The position numbers were made by a program, and so were the translations under genes. The notes under the pieces are model-generated. The model had not been told where the DNA came from. It was given only the letters and a program-made list of their open reading frames with translations, and made no database searches. Source: Bolinopsis microptera (taxonomy: Eukaryota > Ctenophora > Tentaculata > Lobata > Bolinopsidae). From it: DNA of 64,000 nt. This document shows, piece by piece, positions 12,101-27,084 of the stretch (the first letter of the stretch is position 1; every line of letters begins with the position of its first letter). The DNA lies in NCBI RefSeq assembly GCF_026151205.1, contig NC_087079.1, forward strand, positions 10,468,635 to 10,532,634. Direction: 5' to 3'.

Positions 12101-15100
12101 CTCCACTGTTTGTGAAACGGAAAAACGGAAAGCTACATAATATTATAATCATGTATAATTTGCAGTTTGAATACGGGGGCACTGCGATTAATTCGTGATA
12201 AGTTGACCACTAAAATTGTACTAGTCCCCTACTACGCCTACTGCGGTTAAACTAAAATAGATACCAAAACCGTGTTGACATGGAGTTGATAGTTGACCGG
12301 ATATACTCGGAGATATCCAGATATACACAGAATCCTGGCTGAACAAGGCTAAAATGTTAGATTTAACAGCAGAGTCAGAGCATTGTCTTCTGCCTATTAT
12401 CCTGCCAAAGTTATACCTTCCATAAAGAACTGTCATACATTGTTACCTTTCTAACACACATTATTACACTTAATTGAACCGTCAATGGCACGTGGGCGTG
12501 TGCCACCCGCTGATTGGCTAGATTCAGGTCACGTGAAGTGGTGCTGTATCCTGATTGGCTGAGTGGAGTTGTCATGACGGTTGTTAGATGTGTTGTGTGT
12601 GCTCTGTGTCCACATTATCCCTGAACCGTGACTACACATCCTGGATTATTGAAGATATTTAACTGAACTATCTCTAACTGGACTACTGGACTCTGTAGTA
12701 TTTTATACTGTTTAAATGTTAGTCTCTGGAATTTGTCATGAGATTCCTTTTAAGAATTCAGAAGAATTTGTGTTTGTCGGAAATCATACAAAAATAGAAT
12801 TCCTAAGATATCATGAATAACATGGTGTTTAGAGCAGGTTTTTAGATGAACACTGTTAACTATGACTGTGCATCAGTTCCTAAACGGAAGGGACAATGCC
12901 TTAGTATTTGACCCTATGACCGAACAACATGATACTGAACTGTAAATGACACAGGAACTAAATATATCGACCATGGTCCTACAAAGACCCAGGTCCTGCA
13001 AATAAAGATAAGGATTGATCTCGTCACACATGATATGTAATTACTGGAGGTCACTTGGGAATTTACCGTACTAATTTTAACACCAAGACTACTGGCGGGG
13101 CCCTGCAGTTTCCAGTAAATGGTAGGCCACCAGAGAAATGGTTTTAAAATGTGGAGATGTTATAAAATAATAATAATAATAATTTAATGTTATCAAATTG
13201 TAATGTTCACTAAAGTGTATTGAAATCTTCTGTAGATATGTTCAATGTAAAATGTAAATTAATTCGTCTACGTCCCTTTAAACTACAACAGTTATATACT
13301 GTATTTTGATTGTTTGTTCTTTGTCATGTCATTAAAACAGTGTGTTTTGTTGCTGATAACGGTGTGTTTTGATTGGCCACTTCTTGTCACGTGCTGTGAA
13401 TACCTTGTCCTGATTGGTTACTTCCCTCAGGAGCTAACAACTTGTTGGGAGCCATCTCCAGCTCTCCTGCTGGCCGTGTGAGGACTATTCTGAACGAGCT
13501 GTCTCACGAGAAACATGAGGCTAGATACGTGAGTATATTTCACTTTTTCTTTTATATTTCACTATTATTTCACTATATTTCACACTATTAATATTGATAC
13601 ATAATAACTAGATTGTTTTCATATTCTAGTTTTAATCGCCGATAAAAAGAACCATTAATTATGTGAGTATGTTATGCAAGTCTCATGATAATGTCTACTA
13701 TGTCTCATCATAAAGCTTAAACAACTTATATAACAAGTCTGAAGTCCCACATGATAAAGATTGTAACATGCCCCACATAAAGACTGTAACATACCCCACA
13801 TAAAGATTGTAACATGCCCCACATAAAGATTGTAACATGCCCCACATATGATAAGCTTACAGATGCTCCACCTCAAGTTTTCCTTTTCCTATAATAATAT
13901 TAGTCAGTGTTTGTTAAGCGTACTCAATACTCATCACATACAATGTAGCTAGCAGCAGAGTAGACTGCAATATAAGCTGTCTAACTCACAATGAAGTGAG
14001 TGCTAGGTCATCAGCATCACTTAGCTGTTACTACTACTGTTACAATGAGTAACTAATTATTAATATAATATTTAGACTCATATATACCTGTAAGTTTGTT
14101 TAGAGGACTGTACGTCCTGTTTGAGTCTCTCTTCCCAGTAATACTAATATGGTTTGAGTCTCTCTTCTCAGTAATGTTAAATGTGAGTGGAACGTTTCAG
14201 CATTATTGCCAGCAAAGGCGCTAATTTTATGAGAAAAGTTCTCTTTTTTCAGAAAGTTCAACGACTCAACGATGTCTATTTAAGATTGAAGTCTAACCAT
14301 TACATGGTTACAAGATGTTGTAGCTAAGGCGCCAATTTTATGAGAAAAGTTCTCTTGTTTTTCATACATATTTGAAATTGAGGTCTAAGTACGAGGTGTA
14401 ACTAACTAATTAGAGTTTTACATGAGTAGACTAGACTTTTGCCGTCCTCATTGCATTGTTGTTAAATGATAATCACAGAAGAGAATATCTTGTAACCATT
14501 ACACAGTGCTCAACACTACATAGTTGTCTATTTATAGCTATGAGCTGTAGTGCCGTAAATGTGTGAAAATAGTCAAACTTGGCCTTGAGAAGGCTTTAGT
14601 GTGGGAGAACTTCTCTTACGGGAATGTAGAACTATTAATACGATCATAACAACATTGTACAGTTCCTCAAGTTTTGAGTTATAGTCGCCAAAAATGCTGC
14701 CAGAAGTATTAGATCACTTCTACCAAAACATTTGATTTTTGGCATTACTGTAAGATATTTGAAGACTATGCTCCCTATACTATAAAGTGATATAGAATGT
14801 GCGCTCTAAACCTAAATGTGCAGCTGTAAAGGTTCTGTAATAGATCAGTTCCGAGCAACGTCACCCATAATCCCTTTACACTTTACACCCTGACACCCTA
14901 AGTCATAGTCAATAGTTACTTACGGCACTTACCGTACTTACCGTTACTTACCGTGCCGATCTCTCCGATCACTTTGCAGATTGCACAGCATGTATTAACA
15001 GCTGTTCACTAAAGGAGATATTATCAATACACGCACCTGATCAATAGAGATAATATCTCCCAGTAAATGTGTCATGGAATGGCAGGGTGTATTTACCAAG

Positions 15101-18100
15101 GTTACTGCTCACAGTTATTAGTAGTTACCCTGCTATTTACTGTAACTTTATATAAAGCACAGGCATTGTTGTATAATAATCAGCTGATGGTTACGCTATC
15201 TTACCTTTACAGTTTACTGATAATATCTCTTCTAATATTTACCTCACTAGTAGTACATGTTAGTGTGGTACTGTGTTATGTGAAGCTCATCCTGTATAGG
15301 TAATAGTACAGAGCACCATTAAGCCAGTAATATAGTGGTTATATAGGTCCTTACTCTGGGACACAGTTTATCTGAACAGTTTATCTGTACACGCTGATTT
15401 CTGCACTGATAACTGTGTATCTGGTGGAGCTATTGTCAATATCAGATCTCTGATAGGTCCTATACTGGCTGTCATTATAACCCTGTCAACTTGTATGCAA
15501 ACTTACTCTCTAATCACAGGGGCCTCTAATTACCATCATCTAATTAACCCCAATTAAGTAATTAACTGTACAGTCAGTGGTACAATGCTGCGAGATCAGG
15601 GTCCCCCGCCTCAGAGAGAGGTTCCTCACAACATTGATCACGTGACATTATACCCAGTATCACGTGACAGCCAGTTCTCTGACCACTGAGTATTATTATT
15701 ATGGGGCTAATCTACACCGGAACTTATATACCGTATCAGACTGAGCTATACTACTGGAGACCAGTAGATCTGATGTTATCTCCTCTATAATATAGCTAAC
15801 TACACGTTCTTTATCTCTGATGTATTGCCCCACATTCCTATATCACAGTACAGAGTGATGTAATACCCCCTTTGTGTAATACCCCTTGTGTACAATGTAT
15901 TATAACACGGGTGTTAGTGCTCCCTTTGTGTCTCCTAGATTAACTTTTCATCACCTGGTAGAGAGAACAGAACCCCTCCTCCTCCTCATCCTCCTCATCC
16001 TCCTCCTCATCCTCCTCCTCCTCCTCCTCCTCCTCCTCCTCCTCCTCCACCTCCTCCTCCTCCTCCTCCTCCTCCTCCTCCTCCTCCTCCTCCTCCTTCT
16101 CCTCCTCCTCCTCCTCCTCCTCCTCCTCCTCCTCCTCCTCCTCCTCCTCCTCCTCCTCCTCCTCCCCTCCTTCCCCTCCTCCTCCTCCTCCCCTCTCAAC
16201 TAATATTAGCTCCATGTTTCTTTGAACCACTGGACTGTTGAAAGGAGTTATATTGGGACAACCTGTGCTGTGTGTTATTAAAACTGTGTTCCTACACAAA
16301 CTGTCTGGTAACAAACCAGCTAATTAATCACCACCCAATCTTGTGACCCCTTTAACTATGTAAGGAATGTTTGTTAATTATGAGAGGAATGTTTGATTAA
16401 GTCTCAGATCGTGCGGGCAGATTGACTAATTAGGTTTCAATTAGTTTGTAATTAGTGGCACGCTCAACTCAATATGTCAAAGTGTGTGAACTTCTGTTGT
16501 AGAGTTTGCGGTTAGTTCATCTCATAACCAGGAACTTAATGACAAATTATAACTTTTAATGAACACAGTGTGAACTTAACGACAAGTCAATCGTTACACG
16601 TGTGAGCGAAAATGTTATGTCTGCACGTGGGTGCAATCTGCAGATTTGCACTTTGCACGTGCGCTTTTGATCGGTCACTACTATTACAATTGGTATAATC
16701 TACCTGCTAGGCAGTATCTAGCTACCTTGGAAACAGACCACACTACAATATCTACCTCACCAGCTGCACTGTTATATTAGAGTAATAGAGCAGAGTGGTT
16801 CTCCATACTGTGCACTGATTGGTTGGTTTGTGTCACATGACACCAATACTCAAACCTGATTGGTTGCTGACATGCCAGTCTTGGCCCCCTCGGGGTCACC
16901 AACACCACCCGCCACAAATAAAGAATATTTTAAATACCCCCGACCCCCACTAAGCTAAAATAGAATTGATAAATATAACATGTCACGTGACACACCAATA
17001 CTCTTACCTGTAAATGTAACATGTAACTACTCTGCTGATTGGTGGGAGGCTGATTGAAAATATGGGACCCACTTTATTTTCTCATTTAGCTGGGAAGTTC
17101 ACTTGGTGGTGAAATGGAATTATGTACTGAACTTCAGGCTGCTCGATATTTTGTATTGTATACAACTTTTATTAAGCAATAACTGGGATTTGTAAATGTC
17201 GCTTCTAAGAATCTTTAGCTTCAAGTACGCTTAAGTCCAGTTCATATTTAATAAGTATAAGTTATAGTAGTAAGTATACAGTAGTAATTATAGTAGTAAG
17301 TATAAGTTGTAAGTTAAAGGTCAGTCTATCATTATTATATATGGCTATTAAACTATTACACTGTCTGGTTTAGTCTGCAAAACTTAGTAAACATAAAACT
17401 ATATCTGTAGAATTTGTTATGACAGTTTATTGTGAAACTCTTAAACATAACTTTGAAAAAACGTGTCTTACATCATGAACTTCAAGTGTTGAAGGAAACC
17501 ATCACTCATATCATTAATAATAAACTTACTATTAATATTACTGTTAATAATCACTTATATTTTATTTTTAGCTGTAACTCAATATCTGCACCACGCACAA
17601 ACACAAACTCTGTTACAATCTCGCCTTCATTTTGAGTGATAACAAAACAGATCAACTCTCACTGCAAACACTTACAGTATAGTTATAGTATCTATTTGTA
17701 ACAACTCATTACTTGTAACCCTGACAATAGAAAGACAATACTAAACGGTGGGAGCCGCATTGTCTACCTCTCCACAATAGATGACCAGTCTCTTGCTTTA
17801 CCGATAGTACAAACCAAATTTGGACCTATATTGGAACTACTATTGTCGAGACATCACAGTTTGGCATCATGCCAGCCTCCATTTGTAATGTTCCTTTCTA
17901 AACAGTAAACACAGTGTATAATATACATTGTATATAATATGTTTACTCCGCTTTACATTCCGTACCTCACGTACTCTCATCAATATTTAAAAGAGCTCTC
18001 TCTTTTCAATGCCCTCAGGCAGGGAGCTGTGTTTGATAACGTACGCTCATTGGCTATGTTGAGGTGATACAGCTCTCTGATTGGTTCATAATAATCACGT

Positions 18101-21100
18101 GACTGCGGTGCTAGATTGTGATTGGCCGCATGTAATAAGTCCCCTCAGGACCCTCAATGTTGAGATAGAGACCTGGTCACGTGCAATGTCACGTGATTTG
18201 TAGTGTGTTGTTAGCCACGTTGTACAAGTTTCACAAAGACCTTTAAGAGTTTTAGTGTAGTTAAAATGCCCAAAATGAGATCTTGACTTATCAGAATTTA
18301 ACACAGCTGAAATAAGACAACATACCCGAATTTAATATCACTTAGCTTGTACTCTACGATTCACGTACTTTAGTTCGACACGCACCATAGTTAGACAACT
18401 TAAGATCGCCAGATATCACCCTGTCGAACTTCGGTACGTGTCAAACTAGATATTTATATAGCGTACTATACAATCTATATCTATAAAACGGAGTACGAGT
18501 TTCCACGATAGTCTTTTATCTCTCCGCTAAGTCTACAATTCTGCTAACCAAAAATTGAGTCTGAGGTCAATTAAATGTTCATATAGGTATGGATTATAGA
18601 GTTCGGTACATTTTAGACCTCATTGGATACAGTAGAAGAAATGTGACAATGCACTTGATATTAGGACACAGCAGGGACAAAAGGATTTCGCGATTATTTT
18701 GGCCAAAAATCGCGATACCGCGATTTTTAACAGACTATACATTAAACTATACATAAAATTTGTCGCAAATAATGGGAAAAATCGCGATTCCGTACATGCC
18801 GCGATTTCCTTTCGTCCCTGGGACACAGTGAAACTATCTGACTACGAAGTACGATGCATGGGGACTTGCCACCCCATGGCAGCATTAAAATATATTGACT
18901 CTGTTACATCGTTTCCTCAATAAATGTAATAGATTTGTAGTGTTGTAATTAGTTCAAAACTTTAACCTAGAGGTGCAGATTAAATCAATATATCGTGCTC
19001 TACAGTTTACAATCTAGATATATAAAACGCAGTACGAGTTTCAAAACTCTAGTCCGACAGTCGAAGTTCTCTTGTCGAACTTGAGTGCGTGTACTGTAGT
19101 CTACCACTCCCATATCTTAGACATTCACTAAACTTATACTTATACAGTATACACAATCTTGCCAAATCCGCATACAAGATTATAAGATGCGTTTAGAAGG
19201 TTTGAGAGTTACAACCTCAGTACAACTGCGAACAGAGCGTCAAGCTTCACTTTACTCCATCTCACTATAAATAACCGTTACGAAACACATTTAACTGCAA
19301 CACTTAATAAAGCTTAATAACTGTAAACAAAACCTCTACAGTCTACACGCTACCTTTCTGAAATATTTGGAGAGATGTTACCTAGTTTAACGGTGTCAAA
19401 CTGGCAGGCAAATCAGAGGGTCTTGTTTAGGTCACGTGACATGAAGTGGCTAATCAGAGAGCTGCATTGTTGTTGTTCGGCTCCCGTGTGAGTCTCCAAG
19501 TGCGTATCCTGGAGGTTGACGTAAAGTTGTTCATAACCGAATTGGGGTTGTTGAATATTATTACAGTTCTTCATTACTTTATTTAGTATGGGAAAATATC
19601 ATAAAAATCTTCACAAATTCCTTTTCAGAAATTGAACGGCTTGGAGTCTGAGTTTAAAGAATTCCTTGGATACCTACACATTGAGCCCAGAAGTAAGTTG
19701 TATTCATTATCTTATTATCTAACCCGGGTAATATCACGTTTTAAGACAATACCCGGGAAATTTAAACGGGCACGTGTAATCAAACCCCAGCTTACCGGGA
19801 CCACAGCTCACAGAATATCCAGATTTATCACCTACCAATGAAAAACACCGTTTATATCAAGGAATATAAAATGAATGTGAGACAATCCATTATCTAGCGT
19901 TACCAGGTGATTACAACAGTATCCAGTACAACAATAATACTTACTAGATCATCCCATCTTCTCTCCTTCTCTACTGTGCTTGACATTTACGTATAATTAC
20001 CTTGACCTCATTCAGCATGTTACTCTACGATTAGCAATTAAAACTGCGACTAGCCCAGCTTGCTACAAAACACTCTATAATATCTTTCTCTACTGTACAA
20101 AACACACATACACAGAATATATGCTGTATAATGCGTAATACACATTGTGTATTATTGGCCAGCCCATATTATTATTACATCATCTCTCTAATAGCGGGGT
20201 CATCTCGAAGTGCCCACTATTACAGCCCTATATCACCTTACACACACACACAGCTAGTTTCTCCTTGTCAGATCCGGATCCGGGCTGCAAGAACTCCGGA
20301 AACACTCCGCAAGCAGTCCGGAAACTTGTTGTGATTAGGTAATTGGGTAATGACGTGATTTGTTAATTACCAAGATCAAAGCGCACGTCGGACCGTGTCG
20401 CTAGTTATTGATGGGTAGTGTGGATGAGTCATGAGAGAATCTAACTGATGTTCCAGGTGTCTGAACGACCAAATACAAGGCCATTGCTCTGTCAATTTTC
20501 TGGTTAAGAGTGAAGATACCTTACCAAGTTTTGAGTTTAATTTATTTTCCTATGAGAGAGTATAAATGCACATTGAAACACAGAGCGGACGTATTTGTTG
20601 ATGTCGGAAGCTTTGACTCGTGTCTAGTAATTAGTACTAACAGCGATGATTCCCCTCACGAACTACAGTTGTAACTAAGTTGTAAACCCCCTAATTAAAG
20701 GCCTGTAACTAACTAAAGGACTGTAAGCTCACATTTCATACCTCGTCTAGACTAATGGTGATGAAACATGGACGCTTTGTAACTGTGTGTGTTTTACACG
20801 TGTAACAGCGCCAAATATCATACTGGACAACTAAAAACATGTTTAGTTAACAGGTGTAATTTAGTATGTTAACACCACGTCTGACTTAATGTTTTGTATT
20901 TTAGTTGCCAAGTCGTCCGTAAACAGTTACTCGTAACTAACAGAGTTTGAGAAGAGTTCTGGCTTTTAAATGCTGAGTAGTAATTACAAAAACCGATTTT
21001 GAGTTGAGAAACGCTGTGTATGCCATGTTAACAAATGTATGTTTCAGGTTTGATTGGGCACGGTCGACTCTGTGGTGGTGATGTTTACGAGGTAAGACTT

Positions 21101-24100
21101 TCTCTTTCTCTTTCACAAGACCAGATTTTAATGAATTCATCATTCAAATATCAATTTTCCTGTTATTCTTCAACATAATTTGTTGATTGTTTTACGTATT
21201 ATTATCAATAATCAAAACCTGTTACCTGTACTCATCAGTGCTCTGTTATTAAGTGTGCACTGTCTGTGTTTACTGTTTATCAAGTTTTCTTTGCATGTGT
21301 TACAAGAAGGAATGTTTAAAACCGGCACATTACTTGTCAATTAACTAATTATGAAATAACTGGTTACAAAAGCTAGATTGTCTTGTGGAATGGAATGTTG
21401 CGAACAATGACTGTCTGTCTGAGAAATTGTGTGTACTGGTTCGTGTTTTTCAGTCTTCAGCAATATAAGCAAAATCTGACCAAGAATTTTGTATAAGAAA
21501 GTGTGATTTTTCCAGGAACAATACTCAGATAAAACTTTTATTTAAGAGCAGGTCGGGCATTATTAATCTCACTTTCGAACGTCATATCATAATTTTCTAC
21601 ACATGCCTGATGTTTTGCTAGAAGTAGATACAATTATTGTAGATACTTCTAATCACACACATTCGACTGTTTCGATCTTACTTCAGAGTGATGCAATTGA
21701 CGTGTTGTTGTATGTATAAAGTATATCTGTATTTACTCTGCAAGCATGAGTTATGTATAATGAATTAAGAAACCCCTCCTCTCAATTATACTCATTCGAC
21801 AAATAACCTGGCAAAATAAACCAGGTCCTGCAAAGTCTCATTTTAATCAGTCTGAAGAAGTCTGATTACCGCCAATAAACTCTGTCTGATTTGGTGTAAT
21901 TTAGCAAAGTCACGTATTAGCCAGGTTTACTACACTGGTTATTCTGGCCAGGTTTTATACAGGATGCAGCTGTCAGATGTCTAGACTGGAATAAAGACAA
22001 TGTCTGTTTTCTGTCCGTGCTGCTGTAATCTGGTAATCTGAAAACTGAACAGCTGCAAGTTAATTACGCACAGCTATGTTTTCTTGAGTTATAATTGGTA
22101 AACAGAGAGAGATCAGCGCTGCATGGCCTCCCTACCGTGAGAAAGTTCAGTTCCTAATCACAAACACCCCAGATACTATTATTTTAATATAGCACAATCC
22201 CACAATATATCACTATATATCTGAGATTACTGATCTAACTTCTCCAACTTGCAGCTAAGGTTTCAACAGTCACGTGTCGTCTCCAAAACAAAGTCTTGCA
22301 ATTCTTTACAATTTTTATTTTCAGTTTTTTCTGGAAATTGAGGATACTGCTCATGCTCAGTGCTCAGTATATAATATCAGAATTTGTAGTGCTTCCGGTA
22401 TCACCGCTCAGGGTGACTGTGGCTACTCATCACCCTCCAAATAATGAACTACTTGTCATTTTCCAAATTTCCGGCAAGAAGAATCCAGCCCAGCAGTTAA
22501 TGAATTGTGACACACTATATGCGAAATTTAGCAGGACCTTCCTCAGTAACATACCATTGCAACATTTGTGTGTCTCGGTATACTGCATACCTCTGCAAAG
22601 TTATCATCACTGTTAGCGTTAGTATAATTGTAAACTGCAGTGTTAAAATGTTGACGCATGTTCGATACAGTAGTAGTGTGGCTGTCATTTTTGCTGTTGG
22701 TGTTACGTAACTGGTACGTAAGGAACTGAAATACGTAACCATGGCAACAGGTGGCACATATAACCATGGCGACAATTATGACGCAGTGTTCATTTCCTGT
22801 ATAACACCCTACTTTTAACTTAATTAAAGTAAGTATGGTTTAGGCGTTTTTCATGATGACAGTAATGTCAGAAATTATCATTAGGATACCATAGTGACTT
22901 GACAAAATTTTAAAGATTGTTTCCTACTATATATCGCATTATCATATCCATTGTCTCTATCACATTCCGATCATGTTTATGATCATCATATCGGAAAGTG
23001 GCAAATTCTGGAGAGGTCTGAACCCCAAATCCCTAACCCTCCATATCTTTGCAAAGTTATTGCCATTAGAAACAGCGGACTCATCCTCTGCAAAGTTATC
23101 ATCACTAGAATTACAGCGAGAGGTAAGAGTGGCTCAGTGGCTGGCTGAATTATATAGTGCATACTACCTACTGGTGGCTGGTTGGTTAGGTCATATCCTG
23201 GTTGTGGCTTCAATACCACTGTCCATCTGCAAAGCTGTCCTGAATATTTAGTATTGTATGCAGAGTGTGGCAGAGAGAGAGAGAGAGGGAGATGTAGAAA
23301 CTAGAAAGCTCGCTATTGGACCTTCTGTCTTCTGGAGAGATCTACAATGGGAGTTATTTTAACCGTTTGTGGGGAGGCGAGACGCGTATATTGTGTGTTT
23401 TACTGAGAGACAATAAACACTGCACATCTTGTCACATTAGTTGTGCTGTTCAGACCATTGACTACTGATTACAATCCAGCTTTGGCAAGATCTCATGTTG
23501 ATTGCTGCAGCCAGATATAATGTAATGTTGGTGATGTAGGTAGTAATTTACACTTATCAACGAGACAAGTTGCAATTTCAGACAGTGTGCGGTCTACTAC
23601 AAGCTGTTGTAATAGACATTATCATCTAAGAGGTGTGACGTTGACTGAGAAATAATGGACCGATCTATTGCATCTGTTACCAGAATAACTCTGTTGAGTG
23701 ATATTTTTTAGAATTATTAACCTGCTTGCCGGTGGATGACGTTCTAGATGAAAAAGAAGAATTTCAGTAAATTGAAAAAAGAGAGTAAAAAGAGACACGG
23801 TCCAATTAACCTGATTAAATCTGAGGTGTAATTATAGATAAGTCTGGTGTTTTAGACAGTGTGATTGTAGGTGTTACCTCTATTCCAGTCACAGTGTGCA
23901 CTACACTAATACACTATGTCATCTACATACCACGTGTCATACCACGTGACAGACTACAGTGTGTCACTTAACACCACGTGACACTCAAATACCTGGTTTT
24001 GTGACTGGAACCACCTTGTCGGGCCCAGCACTGAATACTGACATTGAGATAATACTTTTGTGTAAACTTGGTCCTCTCTCTAGATCAAACTGTTCCTTAT

Positions 24101-27051
24101 TTCTCGGTTTACTTCGATGTAGAGATATGGACGTTGGGTTTTATTTCAAAGGGAAGTTTTGGAACAAGGGGCGTCAATTCTATATTTTGGACGGTATAAG
24201 AAAACTTTTATTCCTGTTTGAGGGTGGTATGTGGAAACGCTTTGCGACTAAGAAAGGGGATTTCACTGTTTTATCATCGTTGGGTAAAGGCCGCCGAAAT
24301 ACAACTCCTCTTTTCGGCAAAGCTCAATGAAAATCAAAGATGCCGATTTTGCTCTTGGGTTATGTTTCAAAGGAAGGTCTGAAGATATGAAGGCGTCAAT
24401 TCTAGTTTTTGTGGTTGGTATAGGAAAAGCTTTAACTGTTCAAGGAATGAAGATACAATAGGTTAACGTTTACCGACAGACTTGGAATGTTTTTTGTTAT
24501 TGTTGGCAGATTGTGAATTAAACTGTAAATAAACTAGCAAATGACGAGTTTCTTCCATCCTATTACAACACATTGATATTCGATTAAAGTTATAGTATCA
24601 CTGCTATTTATAGTTTCTAAACTTATAAAATGAGAACTTTCCGTAACTCTAACCTCTCTTCTTTTAACAATAACAGGACTATATAATATATTGTTATTAT
24701 TATTAAAGGTGTCATGATGACGGTTGAAAAGTGTGCTGTGTGCAAGTTTGGGTGTATTTTCTAAATAAGTTAGAGCTGTGTTATTAGCTAGTTCAGAGTC
24801 CGGTGCAGTAACCTAGGATATTGTGACAACTGCTGCACTCAGGGTGGCGTGGGCGAGGTTTCGCTCCTTATATGGTCATTGCTTCGTCAGAGATTTTCTC
24901 GGAAATTGGTGGAACATCTAAGCGTTTTGTAGCAGCTTGTGCGCGTGCGCTGACTCAGGATTTGAGGATTTAGTTGAGCTCCTGTAGTTGGTGAGATAAA
25001 ATCAGTCACGTGACAGTGTGTCACACAGTGTGACACAACATCACACAGTGTGGGACTGTGTCACACACAGTTCGACACACACAGTTCGACAGTCTGACAC
25101 ACAGTGTGCTCACATACTGAGTTTCACGTTACTTCATGTGATTAGGTTCATATACCACACCGGAAAGCTGTTTAATAACATGAGAACAATGCAGCTGCCT
25201 TCTTCCATGAAATTACACTGTATTGCAAGAGGGGCAAGAAGTAATATCGTCAACATTAATCGCTCCATCCCCTACATTCTACAAGCTCCTTCCTTCCCAG
25301 TTCCCACTCCATTGAACATCGACATTCTGTTATGTGCTTTCTTCAGAGGTCTTATTTCTTGACTAGTCTGTTAGCAGGCATGTTAAGAGGAGTACGAGAG
25401 TTTTAAAAGCCTGACAAGATATGTAAAAAGAAGTGTTAAATAAGTGTCACGTGTCAAGTGGGAGGTTCTGGGAACAGCTATTCTCAGGAATTTGTACGTG
25501 CCTTATTTGACAGTCGGTGTAGTAGTGATATTGTCAAGGATTCACCTGTCTCAAGACGGGTAACTATGTGTAACAAGTGTAACATACCATAGTAAACTTA
25601 GAAATCTCGTTCATATCATTTCAAAGACTGGTCGTATTTAAACGGCCTTTAACTAGGTATTTAGGTACTAGAACTGTGTCTTAATCTACCTAAATCTACC
25701 TAAATCTACTGTGGCTAGATTCTAGGAGGCATATTACTGACCATATAATAGTAGGAATCTGGGAATCTCCCATTATACAGCCTGAACTTGTTATAACAAA
25801 GTCAGAGTGAAGCCCTGTTAGACACATTCCCACGCTGTTTTAACATGTCAACATTATTCGGTCCCTTCAGAGAAAGTCAGCAGTATTAACCTGAGTTAAC
25901 CTGGTGACCTCAAGGTACTGTCATTTTACTGCGCACCTCGACTAAGATTAATTTAACACTATAATGTAAAACATGTCGTGCTGGACAGCTTGTTAAAGTT
26001 GAGGGAACTGTAACTAATTACAATACTTATTACTTAACCTTGTGTTTATCCAAATCTACATATATTTCGTTTTAAAGTACTAGTTATGGCAACATAAATG
26101 AAGTAATACGAGATAATATCTCGCCGAGATATGTCTACAGGCTATTTTGTCGTCTGATAGCATTCTAAGAACTACAAATCAGGATGATGTTATCTTTCCT
26201 ACAGAACATGATGTAGTGATGTACAGACAGACAGTGAATGATATGACAGTGCTATTCTGATCTACAGAGAGACTATATCTGTCCTTCTAGACCGACAACC
26301 AGTCTTCAGACAGTTACTATCACGTGACTTATGTTTGTCAACTTGACGTAACTCATTACATGATCTTCTCTTGTTATAAATACACATATTATGTATTCAG
26401 ACACAGACTGAAATGTTCCGTGATGGATAATTATTCTTCAGCTCTGTAAATATTACTTAGTACACTAGGAAATACACTCGGATGAAACACTGGCAGCTTT
26501 GTGCCCACGTGATAAAATGGAGGCATTTGATTGGTTGTGGTGAGCCACGTGCCTGTTAAACTACTTGCTGATTGGTTGCTGTGTAGAATACAGCTGTTTG
26601 GATGGAAGATCAGCGTCGTACAAACTGTCACTTGTCACTCTTTTATTTTCTCCAACCCCAATATAGTGCCCTGGAACAAGTTACAAAGTTACATCATGAC
26701 AGTTTACCATTATTATATGAATATCATGATATAATTATTTAATATTGTGCATAATATTCAATAATATGTTAACATATATTTTTAGAATATCCCCAGTCCT
26801 TGTAAGGTGTTAATAATACCTGTATCTTCCTACACCTGTAGTGTATGACGTCATCATGACGTCACACATCGTAATCACAGCACCTCTTGAGTCCCCTGTA
26901 CTACAATTAACTCACGATCCCCTAATAAACCGGACATGTCTAAAATACTGGTGAAATATTCAATACTACCGTGGTTTGACCGGCCTAGCACTGCCGCCGG
27001 CTATATATTATTTGGGTTGACAACTTGGACTGTTCCTCAATTTACAGCTAC

Positions 27052-27084
<33 letters not shown>

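Larger units (their letters stand above)
13529..19628 (+). other. RIPOR intron 4
   Basis: About 6.1 kb. It holds a 23-bp tandem repeat (13760-13851), a long CCT tract (15973-16195), a hAT-like MITE (18672-18820), the second copy of the 65-bp repeat, and many CACGTG and ATTGG motifs. I see no protein gene; the long ORFs over the CCT tract are low-complexity artefacts. Confidence 0.65.

Noticed and set aside
13760-13851. CRISPR-like array
   Set aside because: Units are contiguous 23-bp repeats with no unique spacers, in a eukaryotic intron.
15886-16314. Long ORFs reading poly-Leu, poly-Glu and poly-Arg on both strands
   Set aside because: They are frames of a CCT microsatellite inside an intron; no domain or splice support.
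23959-24330. 123-codon ORF in intron 6
   Set aside because: It overlaps a divergent internal duplication whose second copy is not open; no recognisable domain or splice context.
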